Shown here: one piece after another, positions 6,813 to 7,096 of the stretch
Position numbering within the stretch: the stretch's first letter is position 1
Layout: every line of letters begins with the position of its first letter
DNA from: Promethearchaeia archaeon
GTDB taxonomy: Archaea > Asgardarchaeota > Lokiarchaeia > Sigyniarchaeales > SOKP01
Direction of reading: 5' to 3'
NCBI GenBank assembly: GCA_029856445.1
Contig: JAHQWY010000192.1
Span: 1 to 7,096, forward strand
Length of the DNA stretch: 7,096 nucleotides
The notes under the pieces: generated by a model
Databases searched by the model: none
Told to the model about the DNA's origin: nothing
The model's input: the letters and a program-made list of their open reading frames with translations, nothing else
Translations under genes and position numbers: made by a program

Positions 6813-7096
6813 TGGAAAAAGTTGGTGCTGTTCTGGTTGTTGGTGGAGGTATAGCAGGTATTCAAGCATCCATTGATTTAGCAGATTCAGGTTATAAAGT
6901 ATATATAGTTGAATCATCGATGAGTATTGGTGGAGTAATGTCTCAGCTAGATAAAACCTTTCCTACAAATGATTGTGCAATATGCATCCTTGCCCCAAAA
7001 CTAGTACTCACTGGTCGGCATGAGAATATAGATATAATAATAAACTCATCTATCGAGAAAATTGAAGGAGAACCAGGAAATTTTAATGTCGATATC
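6812..7096 (+). CDS. hdrA: Second HdrA-like protein, N-terminal 95 residues (3'-truncated by window edge)
   Basis: An open frame runs from the ATG at 6812 to the window end without a stop, giving 95 residues. It is the start of another HdrA FAD module: GGGIAGIQAS (residues 11-20), a SIGGVMSQLDKTFPT stretch at 38-52, and DC55-AIC58-ILAPK, followed by a GRHENIDI and EGEPGNF segment. It closely parallels the first 95 residues of the upstream long HdrA (shared GGGIAGIQAS, QLDKTFPT and CILAPK), but differs at diagnostic places (TND for TLD, GRHEN for FRNPN, V for R after SIGG), so it is a diverged paralog, not a fresh duplicate. Like the first, it lacks the CxCG-type N-terminal domain before the FAD module, which suggests it too may be a long form; its true length and cluster content lie beyond the window. 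It begins one base inside the mvhD stop (TAATG). Confidence 0.9.
   Translation, partial: MEKVGAVLVVGGGIAGIQASIDLADSGYKVYIVESSMSIGGVMSQLDKTFPTNDCAICILAPKLVLTGRHENIDIIINSSIEKIEGEPGNFNVDI

Overview
The window is an AT-rich, tightly packed piece of a single plus-strand operon made almost entirely of iron-sulfur and flavin electron-transfer proteins of the heterodisulfide reductase (Hdr) family. It is open at both ends: the first gene lacks its 5' part and the last lacks its 3' part. Low GC, heavy use of AGA and ATA codons, GGAGG-type ribosome binding sites and HdrA/MvhD/FrhB homologs suggest an anaerobic, non-hyperthermophilic archaeon. A Lokiarchaeia-like Asgard lineage is my best guess, but a low-GC anaerobic bacterium cannot be excluded because these families are shared by syntrophic and sulfate-reducing bacteria.

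Layout: (1) 2-583, C-terminal part of a FrhB/FdhB-like flavoprotein; (2) 596-1696, a complete FrhB-like flavoprotein with an N-terminal 2[4Fe-4S] ferredoxin domain; (3) 1704-2960, a soluble HdrC-HdrB fusion (HdrD-like) with two ferredoxin motifs and two complete CCG-type cysteine sets; (4) 2984-6034, a 1016-residue double HdrA with two FAD modules, two complete sets of the unusual HdrA cluster cysteines and six motifs or domains for other clusters; (5) 6039-6812, an MvhD-like [2Fe-2S] subunit that continues into a winged-helix-like C-terminal domain; (6) 6812-7096, the N-terminus of a second, distinct HdrA, which has no stop codon inside the window. Gaps between genes are 4 to 23 bases, and the last two genes overlap by one base (TAATG). 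No promoter, terminator, RNA gene, mobile element or repeat array was seen.

How they may work together: FrhB-like subunits normally pass hydride electrons from F420H2 (or another nicotinamide-like or deazaflavin donor) to FeS clusters. MvhD feeds electrons into HdrA. HdrA splits electron pairs at its flavin. HdrB-type CCG domains reduce a disulfide or similar acceptor. The set therefore looks like a modular, soluble, flavin-based electron-bifurcating or confurcating complex with FrhB-like input instead of a hydrogenase. The terminal acceptor cannot be told from the sequence. The most unusual points are the HTH fused to MvhD, the duplicated active-site module in the long HdrA, the second HdrA directly downstream, and the tandem FrhB paralogs.
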